Below, in pieces: positions 47,401 to 57,174 of a stretch of 64,000 bases of DNA (positions are counted from its first letter, which is position 1; each line of letters begins with the position of its first letter). A program made the translations under genes and the position numbers. The stretch comes from Stictocephala bisonia (Eukaryota; Arthropoda; Insecta; Hemiptera; Membracidae): assembly GCA_035578905.1 (NCBI GenBank), contig JAQJVL010001196.1, positions 1 through 64,000 of the forward strand, written 5' to 3'. Under the pieces are notes generated by a model. The model saw nothing but the letters and a program-made list of their open reading frames with translations. It had not been told where the DNA came from and made no database searches.

Positions 47401-47821
47401 CCCACCTCCAGGAAAATCCTTCAATTTTAAAATGGAAAAACGCCTTTAGAATTATAGGTAGAGGAGTTTGGGATGCCGTCCAGCACGTAATAGAAGAAGG
47501 CTCGGTGTGCCTGACAAGTCCTAAGGCGTCAAGGGACTCAAAAAGAGAAAGGCTGATGATACTGCATGCCGAACCAGAATCAAGAAGGGCTCGACACACC
47601 GTACCACCAAAAGATACAAAAACGCCAGGACACACCGAGGTGACCGCCCTAAGTCCCAGGGAAGCCATGCCAGCAAGGCCCGAAACATCCCCGACGCTCC
47701 TGCGATGGGCACGCGTCAGAGGCAAATGGCCACGGTCAGTCGCAACAACGCGGGGAGCTACTGTGGAGGCAACCCCCCGCGCCGAGCGTTTCCCGCCCCA
47801 CGACCTCGAGCACGTGGACAG
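44483..47821 (-). CDS. pol: Pol polyprotein: protease, RT, RNase H, integrase
   Basis: An uninterrupted frame of about 1,112 codons. Numbering from 47,725, where the first in-frame alternative start (TTG) lies, it has the retroviral-type aspartic protease site DSGS (49-52), RT with LVMDYRRLNAK (273-283), VFDLNQAYHQI (309-319) and active site YLDD (373-376), RNase H with LQTDAS (519-524) and LETDNQ (586-591), and integrase. The integrase has a zinc site H733-H737-C763-C766, catalytic D795, D855 and E890, and a C-terminal GPF/Y-type module (RWSGPHRIDRFL, about 1023). All catalytic residues expected by eye are present. The frame has no ATG near its start and overlaps gag by about 64 bases in the -1 frame, so it is most likely made as a Gag-Pol fusion by frameshifting. 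The products act in cytoplasmic particles and, for integrase, in the nucleus. Confidence 0.95.
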   Translation of the reverse strand: MSTCSRSWGGKRSARGVASTVAPRVVATDRGHLPLTRAHRRSVGDVSGLAGMASLGLRAVTSVCPGVFVSFGGTVCRALLDSGSACSIISLSLFESLDALGLVRHTEPSSITCWTASQTPLPIILKAFFHFKIEGFSWRWGFLVAKDLAVSCILGADFISKSGMVLDLQKRQIFFKFNRRVLVPLVGDSDCPPAVREVGCEPEQPKVDPVGHLPPEQAKAFKRLCLRFPDVLTPELGVTSLLEYEIHLTDSQPVRSHPYKLAPPKMEVMRAMIEDLLSKGVIEPSRSAYASPAFLVPKPNGKSRLVMDYRRLNAKVAIDSVPLPDLHSAFDWFGKAKFFSVFDLNQAYHQIPLKKESRPMTSFCVPWNLYQFTRVPMGLAVGAQTLTRLLDSIFHDVKFKFVFNYLDDLLVYSETFGEHMQHLEEVLSRLKSAGLTVNPEKVTFARPEISFLGHLISSRGVCIDPARTQGIRDFPPPRDAKGIARFVGMVNFYRRFIPNVAELAAPLNELRKKGVPFVWGQAQQTAFDALKEAIMQPPVLRMPDFSREFVLQTDASSSAIAAVLSQEFDGVRQPIAFASRTLSHQEKKASSIYELECLAVVFGTDKFRRFLEHAEFLLETDNQALSWLLAHPRQLGKIGRWVVKISAFKFRVQHLRGTQNVIADALSRMYHEPSDPPTEAVAQCGAVLLDFPLAFDDLLSHQQKDPELSVILGELQEGGAHPPYFLSKGVLCCRPRQRGEPRVVLPSHLVPMVFQYYHSSLVGGHLGIHKTIAKIRRYFIWKGMDRDVAGRVRACHLCSLSKPSQNARLGLLSSEVAERPFEKVFIDYVGPFPRSKSGSSYLLVCVDAFSKFVWLFPLRSATAKLTIRALQSQLFQHFGVPSTLVSDNGSQFTSHEFRRFCFGNGIRHVTTSPYYPQPSHAERFNRNLRSALITFHAEKQNTWDESLSWLQLAFNSSKHESHNATPFEILHGYPPNKPLSNLWRLEDLLPTPGATDVVSTWRAARRNLLRARERVRRRYDKGRTPNPFQVGDLVLCQAHPVSSAAERRAAKLCYRWSGPHRIDRFLSPVTALLVDPQSGSVFRKAHVSQLKAFRGTVGPGVGVPGGFLGQRD
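47758..47821 (-). promoter_or_regulatory. gag-pol overlap, probable -1 frameshift region
   Basis: The pol frame is open from 47,821 (a TGA at 47,822-47,824 closes it upstream) to beyond the gag stop at 47,758. Inside the overlap the minus strand carries a run of six G (+ strand C6 at 47,773-47,778) read in the gag frame as GGG GGG, on which the P-site tRNA could slip one base back. The -1 relation is read directly from the sequence; the slip position is inferred. No downstream stem-loop was modelled. Confidence 0.6.
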
Positions 47822-49098
47822 TCACGTCGAATGTGACCAGGTTGGCCACAAGCAAAGCACACAACCGGAGGCCGAGAACCACGACCCTCCACTGGCTGAC
47901 TCACCTCTACAGACATAGCCGGTCGACGGGTGGGGAGAGCACGATGACTCTCAGAATCCCTCCCTTGCTGGTCTGAGATCTGCACGCTGCGCGAAACAAT
48001 GCACAGCTGATGCAGCTCCCGAAAAGTAGAAGGAACACCAGCAAAAACCAATCTGCACCGTTCTTCTGGAGAAATGCCATCCAGGATGACACGAACGGTG
48101 TCAGCTTCAGAAAGGGTGAGGCGCAACGCTTGACGAGCTTCCTTGACTGAAGAGACATAGGCTGCCAGAGACTCGCCCCTACCCTGTGACCTATAAAATC
48201 TGTCCATGACCATCCTCTCCCTGAGTCGAATGGGAAGAAATGACGAAAGTAACTCTCGATGGAACGAGTCCACCGAGGCATCACTGGCCAAGACAGAACT
48301 CAGCAACTCCCCAACGGGACCTCTGCAATAAGGGAACACCAGACGAAGCAAGTCCCCAGCCTGCATGCCGGGCATCTCACTAAGTCTGAGAAAGGCCACC
48401 AGAAACTTAAGAAGCTCCTCAGGATCCATCCCATCGATCACAGGGAGATTCTGGATCATGGGCGTGAGAGGGTTAGGCAGCTTGTGGTAGCTCAGCTGCA
48501 GAAGAGCAGGTGAACCCACAGGAGCCGGAGCCGAAGGAAGGGCAGCTGGAGCCGAACAACAAGCAACCTCAACAGAAACGCCTGCAGGCTCAGAAGGAAC
48601 CTCAGGCACAGTGAGAGCCGGTGTCTCAGCCTGCGGCCTCGACACATTAGGCGACAGTGCGAAAGCAGGCCGCTGACCCAGACCCGTAGGAGTCGTGGAA
48701 CCGGAGAGTGCCTGAAAAATCTCCTCAAGCCTAGATACACTCTCCAAGATCCACGCCCTATCCGACGGTTCCAACCCCGGCGCCCGGTTGACCAGCCTTA
48801 AACGGGCAAGCAGATGACCCAGACGTGCAAGGCGGCAGGCCCGGTCACGACCCACTGGAGGTTCCAACTGCAAATCCTCTAACACCCCTTCCCAATCTTC
48901 CACCTTCCGTTTACAAATCCCCAACTCATCACCAACCTCCAGCAGGTCAGACCAATCCACCGCCGTACCCGCGGACAACTGCTCCCGCAGCAACCTCCGG
49001 AGATTCAGAACATCCCCTTCCGGAGTCACACCCCGCGACCTCAATTCGAAAATCAACTCCTCCTTGACCAGGAGCGCAACATTCTGCAGATAGGCCAT
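47758..49098 (-). CDS. gag: Gag structural polyprotein with CCHC zinc knuckle
   Basis: 446 codons from ATG at 49,096-49,098 (GAGATGG context) to TAG at 47,758-47,760. The frame is open up to 49,203, but only a GTG is available there, so the internal ATG is preferred. The N-terminus (ELIFELRSRGVTPEG followed by LRRLLREQL) looks like the SAP-type helix pair seen in several gypsy Gag proteins. The middle (about residues 230-370: PVIDGMDPEELLKFLVAFLR, then AAYVSSVKEARQAL) fits the retrotransposon capsid fold. The end has one zinc knuckle, CFACGQPGHIRRDC (C-X2-C-X4-H-X4-C, residues 414-427), in an Arg-rich tail that would bind the RNA. Pol begins in the -1 frame within this tail. Confidence 0.93.
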   Translation of the reverse strand: MAYLQNVALLVKEELIFELRSRGVTPEGDVLNLRRLLREQLSAGTAVDWSDLLEVGDELGICKRKVEDWEGVLEDLQLEPPVGRDRACRLARLGHLLARLRLVNRAPGLEPSDRAWILESVSRLEEIFQALSGSTTPTGLGQRPAFALSPNVSRPQAETPALTVPEVPSEPAGVSVEVACCSAPAALPSAPAPVGSPALLQLSYHKLPNPLTPMIQNLPVIDGMDPEELLKFLVAFLRLSEMPGMQAGDLLRLVFPYCRGPVGELLSSVLASDASVDSFHRELLSSFLPIRLRERMVMDRFYRSQGRGESLAAYVSSVKEARQALRLTLSEADTVRVILDGISPEERCRLVFAGVPSTFRELHQLCIVSRSVQISDQQGRDSESHRALPTRRPAMSVEVSQPVEGRGSRPPVVCFACGQPGHIRRDCPRARGRGAGNARRGGLPPQ

Positions 49099-49203
49099 CT
49101 CGCAAAACAAAATTCTCAACAGTACACAAAAAACGACAACTCCAGGGTCCAAGACGAACAAAACCCTCAGCCTACCGAGCCACTGCCGACCACTCCAATC
49201 CAC

Positions 49204-49446
49204 CCATGAAACCCATTCAACAACGTAACCAAGCGGATTGCCAAAGTTTTTTTTTTTTTTTCTTTTTTTTTTTTTTTTTAGTTAAATTATTTATTAGGAT
49301 TTCCAATTGTTTTGTTTTTTAAATAATTCTGATTTATTATTTTTTTTTTTTTTTTTTTTACAATACCAAGACACCTTGACGGTAGGTCGGCCAATCATGA
49401 CCTACTAACAGGCAAACACCCACCGTCAACAGCCAAGTGAGATTTT

Positions 49447-49480
<34 letters not shown>
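49204..49480 (-). other. Gypsy 5' leader with three long poly-A tracts
   Basis: On the minus strand, the leader between primer site and gag has long A runs (T on the + strand) at about 49,446-49,480, 49,338-49,358 and 49,247-49,279, the last broken by one C. No open frame starts here with an ATG before gag that has any domain. The tracts could affect packaging or internal initiation, but no role can be read from sequence. Confidence 0.75.
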
Positions 49481-49483
<3 letters not shown>

Positions 49484-49486
49484 GCA

Positions 49487-49503
49487 ACCACGCTCTGCTA
49501 CCA
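49487..49503 (-). other. Primer binding site, initiator-Met-tRNA-like
   Basis: Two bases inside the 5' LTR, the minus strand reads TGGTAGCAGAGCGTGG. The first 12 bases complement the 3' end (…GCUCUGCUACCA) expected for an arthropod initiator methionine tRNA, whose acceptor stem begins AGCAGAG. The remaining bases match less well. Confidence 0.75.
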
Positions 49504-49505
49504 AT

Positions 49506-51564
49506 TGAGACCCATCCCCCCCACCAAAGCTGGAAAGCGTGCCAACTGGGGGATGGCTCAAAACAAATCGAGCGACGGGATCACGGGTGGCAGTTGGAGG
49601 GTCAAAAATAAAACTCGGCAGCTGAGCAAAACTGATTTTATTTGCCAAATAAACATTAACTGGCTGGCATAGGGCCACAATAGAAACAGGCAGAAGGCCA
49701 CAATATAAAATCTGCAATTAAATAAATAACAATAACCACAAAATTTTACAATATAACGACAAAAGCTACCACAACACTTAACGCTACAAATACCCAAAAC
49801 TACAATTAACAAACTGTATGGCCCATCTGCAGTTTTGGCCTGAGACACCCAAAACGTAAGACAAATTATTAACAATTTAAAAATGACCATTAAGAAACAA
49901 ATTTAGATAACCCCAAAATAAAAGTGAAAATTTAGAAAACTTCTGGAAACAAAAACACTTAAACCCGGCAATTTAGCCCACACATCCCTTGATTCCACCG
50001 GGCCAGGGAGTAAGCCGGAATCCCTGGGCAGCTCCGAATTAAAAGTTAAGCAAAAGTCCCATAATCCCCTTTTGGTGAGTTTAAAAATTAAATAATTTAA
50101 AAGAAAATATAACACGGTACCGTCGAGTAAAAATTCACTTCAAAAACCCCCCCCCCCCCAAATACACTTAACAAAAAAATAAATAACAATAACTAGGCCT
50201 AAGCAATTAAATAAATAATAACAGGATTTAACAATGGGGACCTAACAACTATAAAAAAGCTAAACAAATGTAACAAGAAAATAAACTAATTAAACTAAAT
50301 AACAATAGATATTAACATTAAAAGTTCTTGGTATTTCACGTTTTCTTTTCCCTTTAATAAAAAAAATAAATAAATAAGTCCCCAATGGCTGTGTTGCTTA
50401 AAATCACTGTCCAAGTTTGAAGCTCAGGCCTAGGCCTCATAAAGTTCCACAGACATTTTTTTTCTTCTTTTTTTTCTATTTTTCACATTTTTCTTGGTTT
50501 ATTTATTATTTTTTTTTTTTGTAAAAATTTCAACAGCCCCCAGCTCAGCCGCCGGGAAACAAAAACATGGAAAACACTGACCTGAGGACAGGAGACTTAT
50601 ACCACAGAGATGTAGAGCGGGTAACGGGCGACTCCAGGCTCCAACATGGTCCTCAGGCCAGGCTAGCAGTGCAGAAGGTAGAAAATCCCCGGACGGCAGG
50701 CCGAGGGTAGAAGCGTCCTACTCGAGGACCCTGGACTGTAAGGCACAACACACAGCACATCAAATACAGTCCAGCCATCACAACAAAATATTACACATAA
50801 CCCTTAAATATAAGTGTGCATGATTTCGCCAAACTTAACATGAAGAGACAAACTTATACATGATTGGAGCAACAAGACAGTGAAAGCTTAACTTTAGGCT
50901 ATGGAATATTTAACAACTTACAATTTAACCAATTACAAGTTAACAAATTACCAAAGAATAAATTGCGTATATGAACTAAAAATGACAAACTGAAAACCAG
51001 GCTATGGAAACATGAGCAATAGGTTATAACATGAAAAGCTAAAGATAGGCTAGGTTATTGTCAAAGAACAAAAAAATATGGTAAATCGGTAACTACAACT
51101 GTAGAAAGGCTCAACAAAACATTATACAGAACTACTATTAAATATGAAACCAGAGATAATAAAGCAATTAAAGTCAAAAAGGTAACAATGAGCACATGGC
51201 TCGAACCTAGGTTAAAACATCTAGACAAAGAATATAAATTTAACACAACTCTGAAAACACAAGTAAGAACGATTAAATATTATTGAAACAAAATATTTTC
51301 ACCAAAAGGGTGCTTAGATATTAAAACTCACAAAATGAACACTTACGTTTTAGTGTGTCTAGCCCCTCATAACGAGATTCTGCAGGCAGCACAAGACAAC
51401 TGACCAGACAGGCCAACCGGACAGAAGCTGCTGGAACACGGAACGAAACGGAACTGGGCCAACGGCTACCAACTACGCGAAACGCAGGGCAAAAACGAAT
51501 CTCAGGCAGCCTGGCAGACAATGACGAAAAAAAACGAAACTGTACCGGTCCAAGACCCGGTACA
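49506..51564 (-). repeat. 5' LTR of the gypsy element
   Basis: 2,059 bp, near-identical partner of 42,194-44,250, adjacent to the primer binding site, so it is the promoter-side LTR. The right flank GTAA is the target duplication. The exact TATA and start site were not resolved by eye. Confidence 0.95.
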
Positions 51565-51568
51565 GTAA

Positions 51569-51899
51569 ATAGATATATATTATTTATTTCATACAACAAT
51601 TTTCATACTTCTTACATATAATGGCATTCTTTTACTCTACAAACATATTGCATCAAATTTATAGTGGCTTCACAATTGCACAGGTGACTTAGTAGTCTGC
51701 AAACAAGACTCAAAGGCAACGATCCGTAACGAATATTCCATAGTATTTTTTCCATTACTCGTATTTATTACGTTATTTATTCTGTATGCACATTTTAATT
51801 CTATGTAATTTTTCAGATACGGTTGATAGAAGCTTAGAAATCATTAACATCTATGGAAAGAAGGGCACTTTATAAATTAGTCTTAGGAGTGATCAAAAT
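51569..51899. other. Unassigned AT-rich sequence
   Basis: No gene or repeat recognised between the gypsy TSD and the 70-bp array. Confidence 0.3.
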
Positions 51900-52827
51900 T
51901 GTACAACTGATGTGAAACTACTGCAACTTTGTCAGTGCTGCACCTGTAAACAAGGAGTCGCCAGTGGAGAGTTTGATTGATGTGAAACTACTGCAACTTT
52001 GTCAATGCTGCACTTGTAAACAAGGAGACGCCAGTGGAGAGTTTTGTTGATGTGAAACTATTGCAACTTTGTCATTGCTGCACCTGTAAACAAGGAGTCG
52101 CCAGTGGAGAGTTTGATTGATGTGAAACTACTGCAACTTTGTCAGTGCTGCACTTGTAAACAAGGAGACGCCAGTGGAGAGTTTGGTTGATGTGAAACTA
52201 TTGCAACTTTGTCATTGCTGCACCTGTAAACAAGGAGTCGCCAGTGGAGAGTTTGATTGATGTGAAACTATTGCAACTTTGTCATTGCTGCACCTGTAAA
52301 CAAGGAGTCGCCAGTGGAGAGTTTGGTTGATGTGAAACTATTGCAACTTTGTCATTGCTGCACCTGTAAACAAGGAGTCGCCAGTGGAGAGTTTGGTTGA
52401 TGTGAAACTATTGCAACTTTGTCATTGCTGCACCTGTAAACAAGGAGTCGCCAGTGGAGAGTTTGATTGATGTGAAACTACTGCAACTTTGTCAGTACTG
52501 TACCTGTAAACAAGGAGTCGCCAGTGGAGAGTTTGGTTGATGTGAAACTATTGCAACTTTGTCATTGCTGCACCTGTAAACAAGGAGTCGCCAGTGGAGA
52601 GTTTGGTTGATGTGAAACTATTGCAACTTTGTCATTGCTGCACCTGTAAACAAGGAGTCGCCAGTGGAGAGTTTGATTGATGTGAAACTATTGCAACTTT
52701 GTCATTGATGCACCTGTAAACAAGGAGTCGCCAGTGGAGAGTTTGATTGATGTGAAACTACTGCAACTGTGTCAGTGCTGCACCTGTTACTGAAACAAAG
52801 TTGCAGTAGTTTCACATCAGTTGTACA
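51900..52827. repeat. 70-bp tandem array closed by inverted repeats
   Basis: Thirteen units with TGATGTGAAACTACTGCAAC, GTCAGTGCTGCACCTGTAAA and CAAGGAGTCGCCAGTGGAGA recur with a period of exactly 70 (51,911 to 52,751) and no indels. At the right end the first 33 bases of the array (TGTACAACTGATGTGAAACT...) are present as an inverted copy (52,795-52,827). The whole therefore has the outline of a TIR element whose inside has become a satellite. No target duplication was seen. Confidence 0.95.
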
Positions 52828-53547
52828 TTTTTGAAAAATCTGGAGAGTTTTGAAAAACAATCAGTGGAGAGTTTGTATTGCGGAAATTTCTCTTAGAGAA
52901 TTGTGAGAGTGGTGTGAATGTAGTGAGGTATATTTTACTATATTTGATGACCTTTGCAATATAACATATAACATTGCCAACTACAATAAATAGAAGATAA
53001 ATAAATATTTAAAAACTACTCATTCTTCTTATAATTTGTAGGTATATTATTAAGTTGACGCTTAACACCAATTATTACGAAAGTAAAAATAAACAAACCT
53101 TAAATTAGGTACATATAAAAAAGTACAAATGTACATAATGAGTGAAAACTGACAGTTAATTAATTTACAATTAAATTAAAAAACATATTATAATTTTTTA
53201 GAATATAATCATTCTATTCAATATTAAATGTATTTAATATTAAAAAATATTTAAGTCTACCAATGTATAACCACGATTTAATTGATTTTTAAAGGTTATA
53301 TAATTGATCTAAATGTAGATATTTCAATTAAATCCATACAAACAAAAATTATTTTAATAACATTTATATTCTAAATCTTCTGTGGATAAAGCTTGTCAGA
53401 ATGCCTAAATAGTGATTTATAACTAACTTCTCGTGTCTTACAACAACAAGTTGTAACTAGGAAGTCAATCTCCTAATTGCAAGGGAACAATTATTAGGCG
53501 GCGATGTAACAATAGCTGAATACAGTTGGGAGCGCCTATGTTGAAAT
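52828..53547. other. Unassigned AT-rich sequence
   Basis: No gene recognised. The first part (TCTGGAGAGTTTTGAAAAAC, CAGTGGAGAGTTTG) has loose likeness to pieces of the adjacent 70-bp unit. Confidence 0.35.
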
Positions 53548-53905
53548 GAAATGAAATGAACAATGGCTTTATTTGAAGGCGAGGTTAGGACTATAGAGTC
53601 CTCTCTACTACTTAACCACAGATAAATAAATACAATTTGGGATGGATAACATAAAATTATATTAAACTCTACGCAATGCAGTATAAAACTATTTTATATA
53701 AAAATAAACAAAAATTAAAAGATTAACTATTCTAATAAATCTAATCAATACAAAATAAATTGGCATTAACTATTCAAAATATAATAGTTAGTGCCAATTT
53801 CACTGTTATTCAAAAGAAAGACAGAAAAAACGCTTTAAAGACACTCACACATTCATACCTTACTCACACCCCACATAGCCTCCGCAAACCGCTAGCTCAC
53901 CGCCA

Positions 53906-54520
53906 CTACAGATCCCGCATCAAATGACCTTTAACTTCCACTCCGAAACGAGGGTAACCTTCGATTATTATGATGCTGTCAGAGAGCGCATTCCAAAAGC
54001 GACAAGCTGTTACAGTGCAATATTTGTTATAAAAGGTAGTACGATCTACAGGGGCTGATAATATTGATGCTCCCTGACGAGTATTTATAGAACTTATTTC
54101 GTTTATGAACCTGAAATGCTGGGACAACTAACTGGGATTTTTGTTTTTAAAATCTTGTGAATAAGTAATAGTAAATGATACTCCCGAAGCTGTTTAAGCT
54201 TCAGAATAGACAGTTGACTGAAGAATGGCATAACGTTATCATAAAACCGTAGATTGAAAATAAATGTTATACAATAGTTCTACTCACGTTGAAGCTTGTC
54301 CGAGAGCTTAACAGTCATGTCACTAGTTACGACGTCACAATAATTAAAATGAGGCAAAACAAGTGTCTTGACCAGCATCACTTTAACGTTAAATGGAAGA
54401 AAAGATGCATAACGTTTCAAACAGTGAATGCCAGCAAACACTATTGCACGTAGCCGTAATTTGATGAGTCCAATTTACAGTCCTACCCATGACAAAACCA
54501 AGGTTATTTACTTTGTCACA
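53906..54520 (-). pseudogene. LINE C-terminal region
   Basis: The frame at 54,127-53,906 reads LRQGASILSAPVDR-like text (seen as TRQGASILSAPVDRTTF) followed by TVTACRFWNALSDSI, the conserved end of Jockey/CR1-type ORF2 (...CRFWNALP..I). The part between it and the RT is out of frame. Confidence 0.75.
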
Positions 54521-55669
54521 ATAATCTAAAGTAGTTATTTAGTTGAAGCTTAGGAAATGTGTCAATATTAACATTAGAAATTAGTCTTGGATGTCCAATG
54601 ATAAATGGTTGTGTCTTTTGTTCGTTAAGATTCAATCCATGTTTCAAGGCCCAAGAAGAAAGTACATCAATGTCACTGTTTGTTCGAGCTCTTGCTATAT
54701 CAGTAATAGAGAAGTGTTGAGAGTTTTGCAAGTCATCTGCATATAAGTGGTACGAGGACTATTTTATGTGATCTGTAATATCATTTATATAAAGGATAGA
54801 CAGTAGTGGACCCAACACTGAACCTTGAGGAACTCCTCGAGAAACATGTCTCCATTCAGACATACCATCATTAGTTTTTACACACTGACTACGGCTAGAT
54901 AGGTAGGACTCGATCCAGCCAACACTACCATCATTCATGTCATATTTTTTTAATTTTATTGGAAGAAGAGGGTGATAAACACAATCAAAAGCTTTTGAAA
55001 AGTCAAAAAGTGTTAACAATGTAAGCTCTCTATTGTCCATATCTGCAAGATATTTTCTGTATTTTTAAGAAGAGCTATTGTGGTACTATGAAATTTACGG
55101 AAACCAGATTGAAAATTAGATATCAAATTAAATTCCTCAATAAAATATGAGAGTTGCGTATGGACAATTCTTTCAAGACATTTGGAAAGAGCGGGGAGAA
55201 TACTAATTGGTCTCAGATCAGATGGTGATACAGGATTCGAAACTTTTTGAAGAGGGCAAACTAAAGCTGATTTTAATTCAGTTGGGAATATGCCGGACAT
55301 TAAGGATGTATTGAAAATAGCAGTGATTATTGGAATTGTAACGGGTAAAGTTATCTTAAAAAACGTAATAGGGAGATTATCTGCCCCAACTGCATTACTT
55401 TTTGTTAAGTGCATTATAGCCTTTAGAATATTACGCTCAGACACTGTTTTAAATAAAAATAGAATTTCAGATCTAACAATGGGAGAATTCAGAAGCTCAA
55501 TAGAGTAGTTTTTGGCACCAGAAACATCCACAGGAATATTTACAAAAGTTTGCATTGTTTGAATACTGTCATTGATCCAGGGAGCAGGTCTTTTGGTAAA
55601 GCGTTTAGTGATAAGAGGAGCGTGATGATCCAAAAGGCCATTAAGCATGAAATTAAACTGCTGAACCAT
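54516..55669 (-). pseudogene. LINE reverse transcriptase
   Basis: Three frames in a row hold the RT. The first (55,669-55,013) has KSNAVGADNLPITFFK, LRPISILPALSKCLERIVH and FQSGFRKFHSTT (fingers). The second (55,040-54,759) has LFDFSKAFDCVYHPLL (first catalytic Asp) and SRGVPQGSVLGPLLSILYIND. After an in-frame TAG at about 54,756-54,758 it resumes with YADD (54,732-54,743 on the + strand) and HGLNLNEQKTQ. A frameshift near 55,030 and this stop disable it, although the catalytic motifs are intact. Confidence 0.88.
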
Positions 55670-55750
55670 AGCGTCTACATCTGATAGAAGAAGAATATCT
55701 TGCTAGGTCAATGACAAAGCATCATATAAAACTTTATCACAGTCGAGTGT

Positions 55751-57174
55751 TTAATAATTCCTGTATGTAACAAAATTAGCTTTTGATTTAGGAGTACGAA
55801 GTTTGTAAACAAATAGAAGTAGGTGATGTTTAGAAAGACCTGGAGCCGGAAGCTGTCCATGGTGTGCGACTAGGCCTGGATCACTAACCGCCATGATATT
55901 AAGCCAAGTGGCAGCTGTAGCAGTGTGATGTGTAGCTTGTAGAGGCAGTATAGTCAAGTTAAAAGAAAGAAAGTTTATTACCATAAATCACAATACATAT
56001 AATGCACTTTACATAAAAAAAACCGGTTTGAATAATCAAATACACACATAAACAAATACAGTATTAAGCTTATAAAAAACAAAAACACAATTTAAGATAT
56101 TTTAAAAACACTATTTTAGCTTAATTTGAAAGTAACATTAAACAAATGAATCTATTTAATTTACTTATGTGATATATGGCTAGGTACCTCTGAGCATGAA
56201 GCTGTTTTGAGGTTACCTTCTCAAAATATAACAAATTCAAGTACTTCAGTTGCAGAAAATAAAAATGAAAACTTTTTAAAAGCAAAAATTTGTATTAAAA
56301 TCAAGATGTATTTTTAATTTATATTTTACATACTCATTAGTGCTTTCTTATCTCTAAGGACCAACCTTAGGCCCAATTTACCAAAAAATCAAAAGACACA
56401 ATATAAACACAAATAAAATTAAAATTTTACAAGAAGAAGAGTCAAGAAAAAACAGATTGATTTAAAACAAAAAAGTTTCAAGTTCAACATAATTGAAAGT
56501 AAATAACCATTCTTTTAAACGTTTAGAAAAATTTGCTATGGAATTAGCAGTACTAATTTGGTAAGGAAGTTTATTGAAAAAAATCAAAGAACTGTAACTA
56601 TAGTTTTGTAATCAAAAAAGAGATTAACATGTTTTCCAAAAAGGTCTTGTCATGAGTTGGAGGCCCAAATAGATCAGTATTAAAGTCACCCATAACAATA
56701 ACATGACTGTAGAGAGCCATGATATCTAGCAGTGCGTGTTCAACATACACTGATAAGGATAAGTTATGTGTATCATTCACACAAACATCAAGAAGCATGA
56801 ATTCAGGGTGATCAGGTACGGTAGTGTCAGAACTATGAACAATAGCAGTTTTCAGGTGTGATTTAACAAATGCTCAACACCATCACCACCCTTATGCTGC
56901 CTGTCATTCCGAAATAAATTGTAGCCATTTAAATCCACTGACTGATCAGAAATATTTGCTTTTAACCAAGTTTCACAAATTAAAATAATATCAAAGGTTG
57001 TATTATACAGCAAGTTTGAAAAATATATCTAAACTCATCAATGTGACAAGGGAGGGATTTTGCTTTGATGTGAGCTATCTTGAGAAGTTTGCGATGTGGA
57101 GAAAGAATGAGGCTGATGTAATGTGGGAACGAGAGGGGGCCCCTGTCCGGAGTGGAGTCGTCTGGTACCGACAC
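55751..57174 (-). pseudogene. LINE endonuclease, interrupted
   Basis: Minus-strand pieces in order: KIAHIKAKSLPCHIDEFRYI (about 57,090), an out-of-frame stretch with ICETWLKANISDQSVDLNGY and NLFRNDRQHKGGDGV (about 56,990-56,880), VIVMGDFNTDLFGP (about 56,690), then, after the nested insertion, LTILPLQATHHTATAATWL and AVSDPGLVAHHGQLPA (55,955-55,840). These are the standard APE-type LINE endonuclease blocks: the E-TW motif, GDFN with metal-binding Asp and Asn, and a late SD.LV/H block. Frameshifts and the insertion make it non-functional. Confidence 0.85.
55962..56598 (-). mobile_element. Second LINE 3' end inserted into the endonuclease
   Basis: At the left it ends with AAAGAAAGAAAGTTTATTACC (an AATAAA-type tail on the minus strand). 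At the right it enters with a frame reading SLIFFNKLPYQIS and then FSKRLKEWLFTFNYVELETF and a stop near 56,463, the typical C-terminus of a LINE ORF2 (FNKLP...LK.WL). It splits the host LINE between the codons for LISF and NLTIL. A possible short duplication of TCTTTT is present at both ends. Confidence 0.75.

Larger units (their letters stand above)
42194..51564 (-). mobile_element. Complete Ty3/gypsy LTR retrotransposon, recently inserted
   Basis: A 9,371-bp element transcribed right to left. It is flanked by a perfect 4-bp duplication GTAA (42,190-42,193 and 51,565-51,568), as expected for Ty3/gypsy integrases. In order of transcription it contains the 5' LTR (49,506-51,564), primer binding site, leader with poly-A tracts, gag, pol (protease, RT, RNase H, integrase), polypurine tract and 3' LTR (42,194-44,250). 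The order RT, RNase H, then integrase places it in Ty3/gypsy and not Copia. No env-like frame was seen. By eye the two LTRs differ at fewer than ten substitutions plus homopolymer changes over 2 kb, and both reading frames are open, so the insertion is young and may be active. Confidence 0.96.

Noticed and set aside
47205..47918. 237-codon + strand open frame
   Set aside because: It lies opposite the intact pol and gag frames, which have clear domains, so it is an antisense shadow.
49358..49717. 119-codon minus-strand ORF over the LTR edge
   Set aside because: It runs from the LTR through the primer site into a poly-A tract (poly-Lys); it is not a gene.
42194..51564. Endogenous retrovirus (errantivirus) with env
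   Set aside because: There is no open frame between the pol stop (44,483) and the polypurine tract (44,260) large enough for an envelope, and no signal peptide or membrane segment pattern.
51900..52827. CRISPR-like or integron-like array
   Set aside because: The whole 70-bp unit is conserved; there are no variable spacers.
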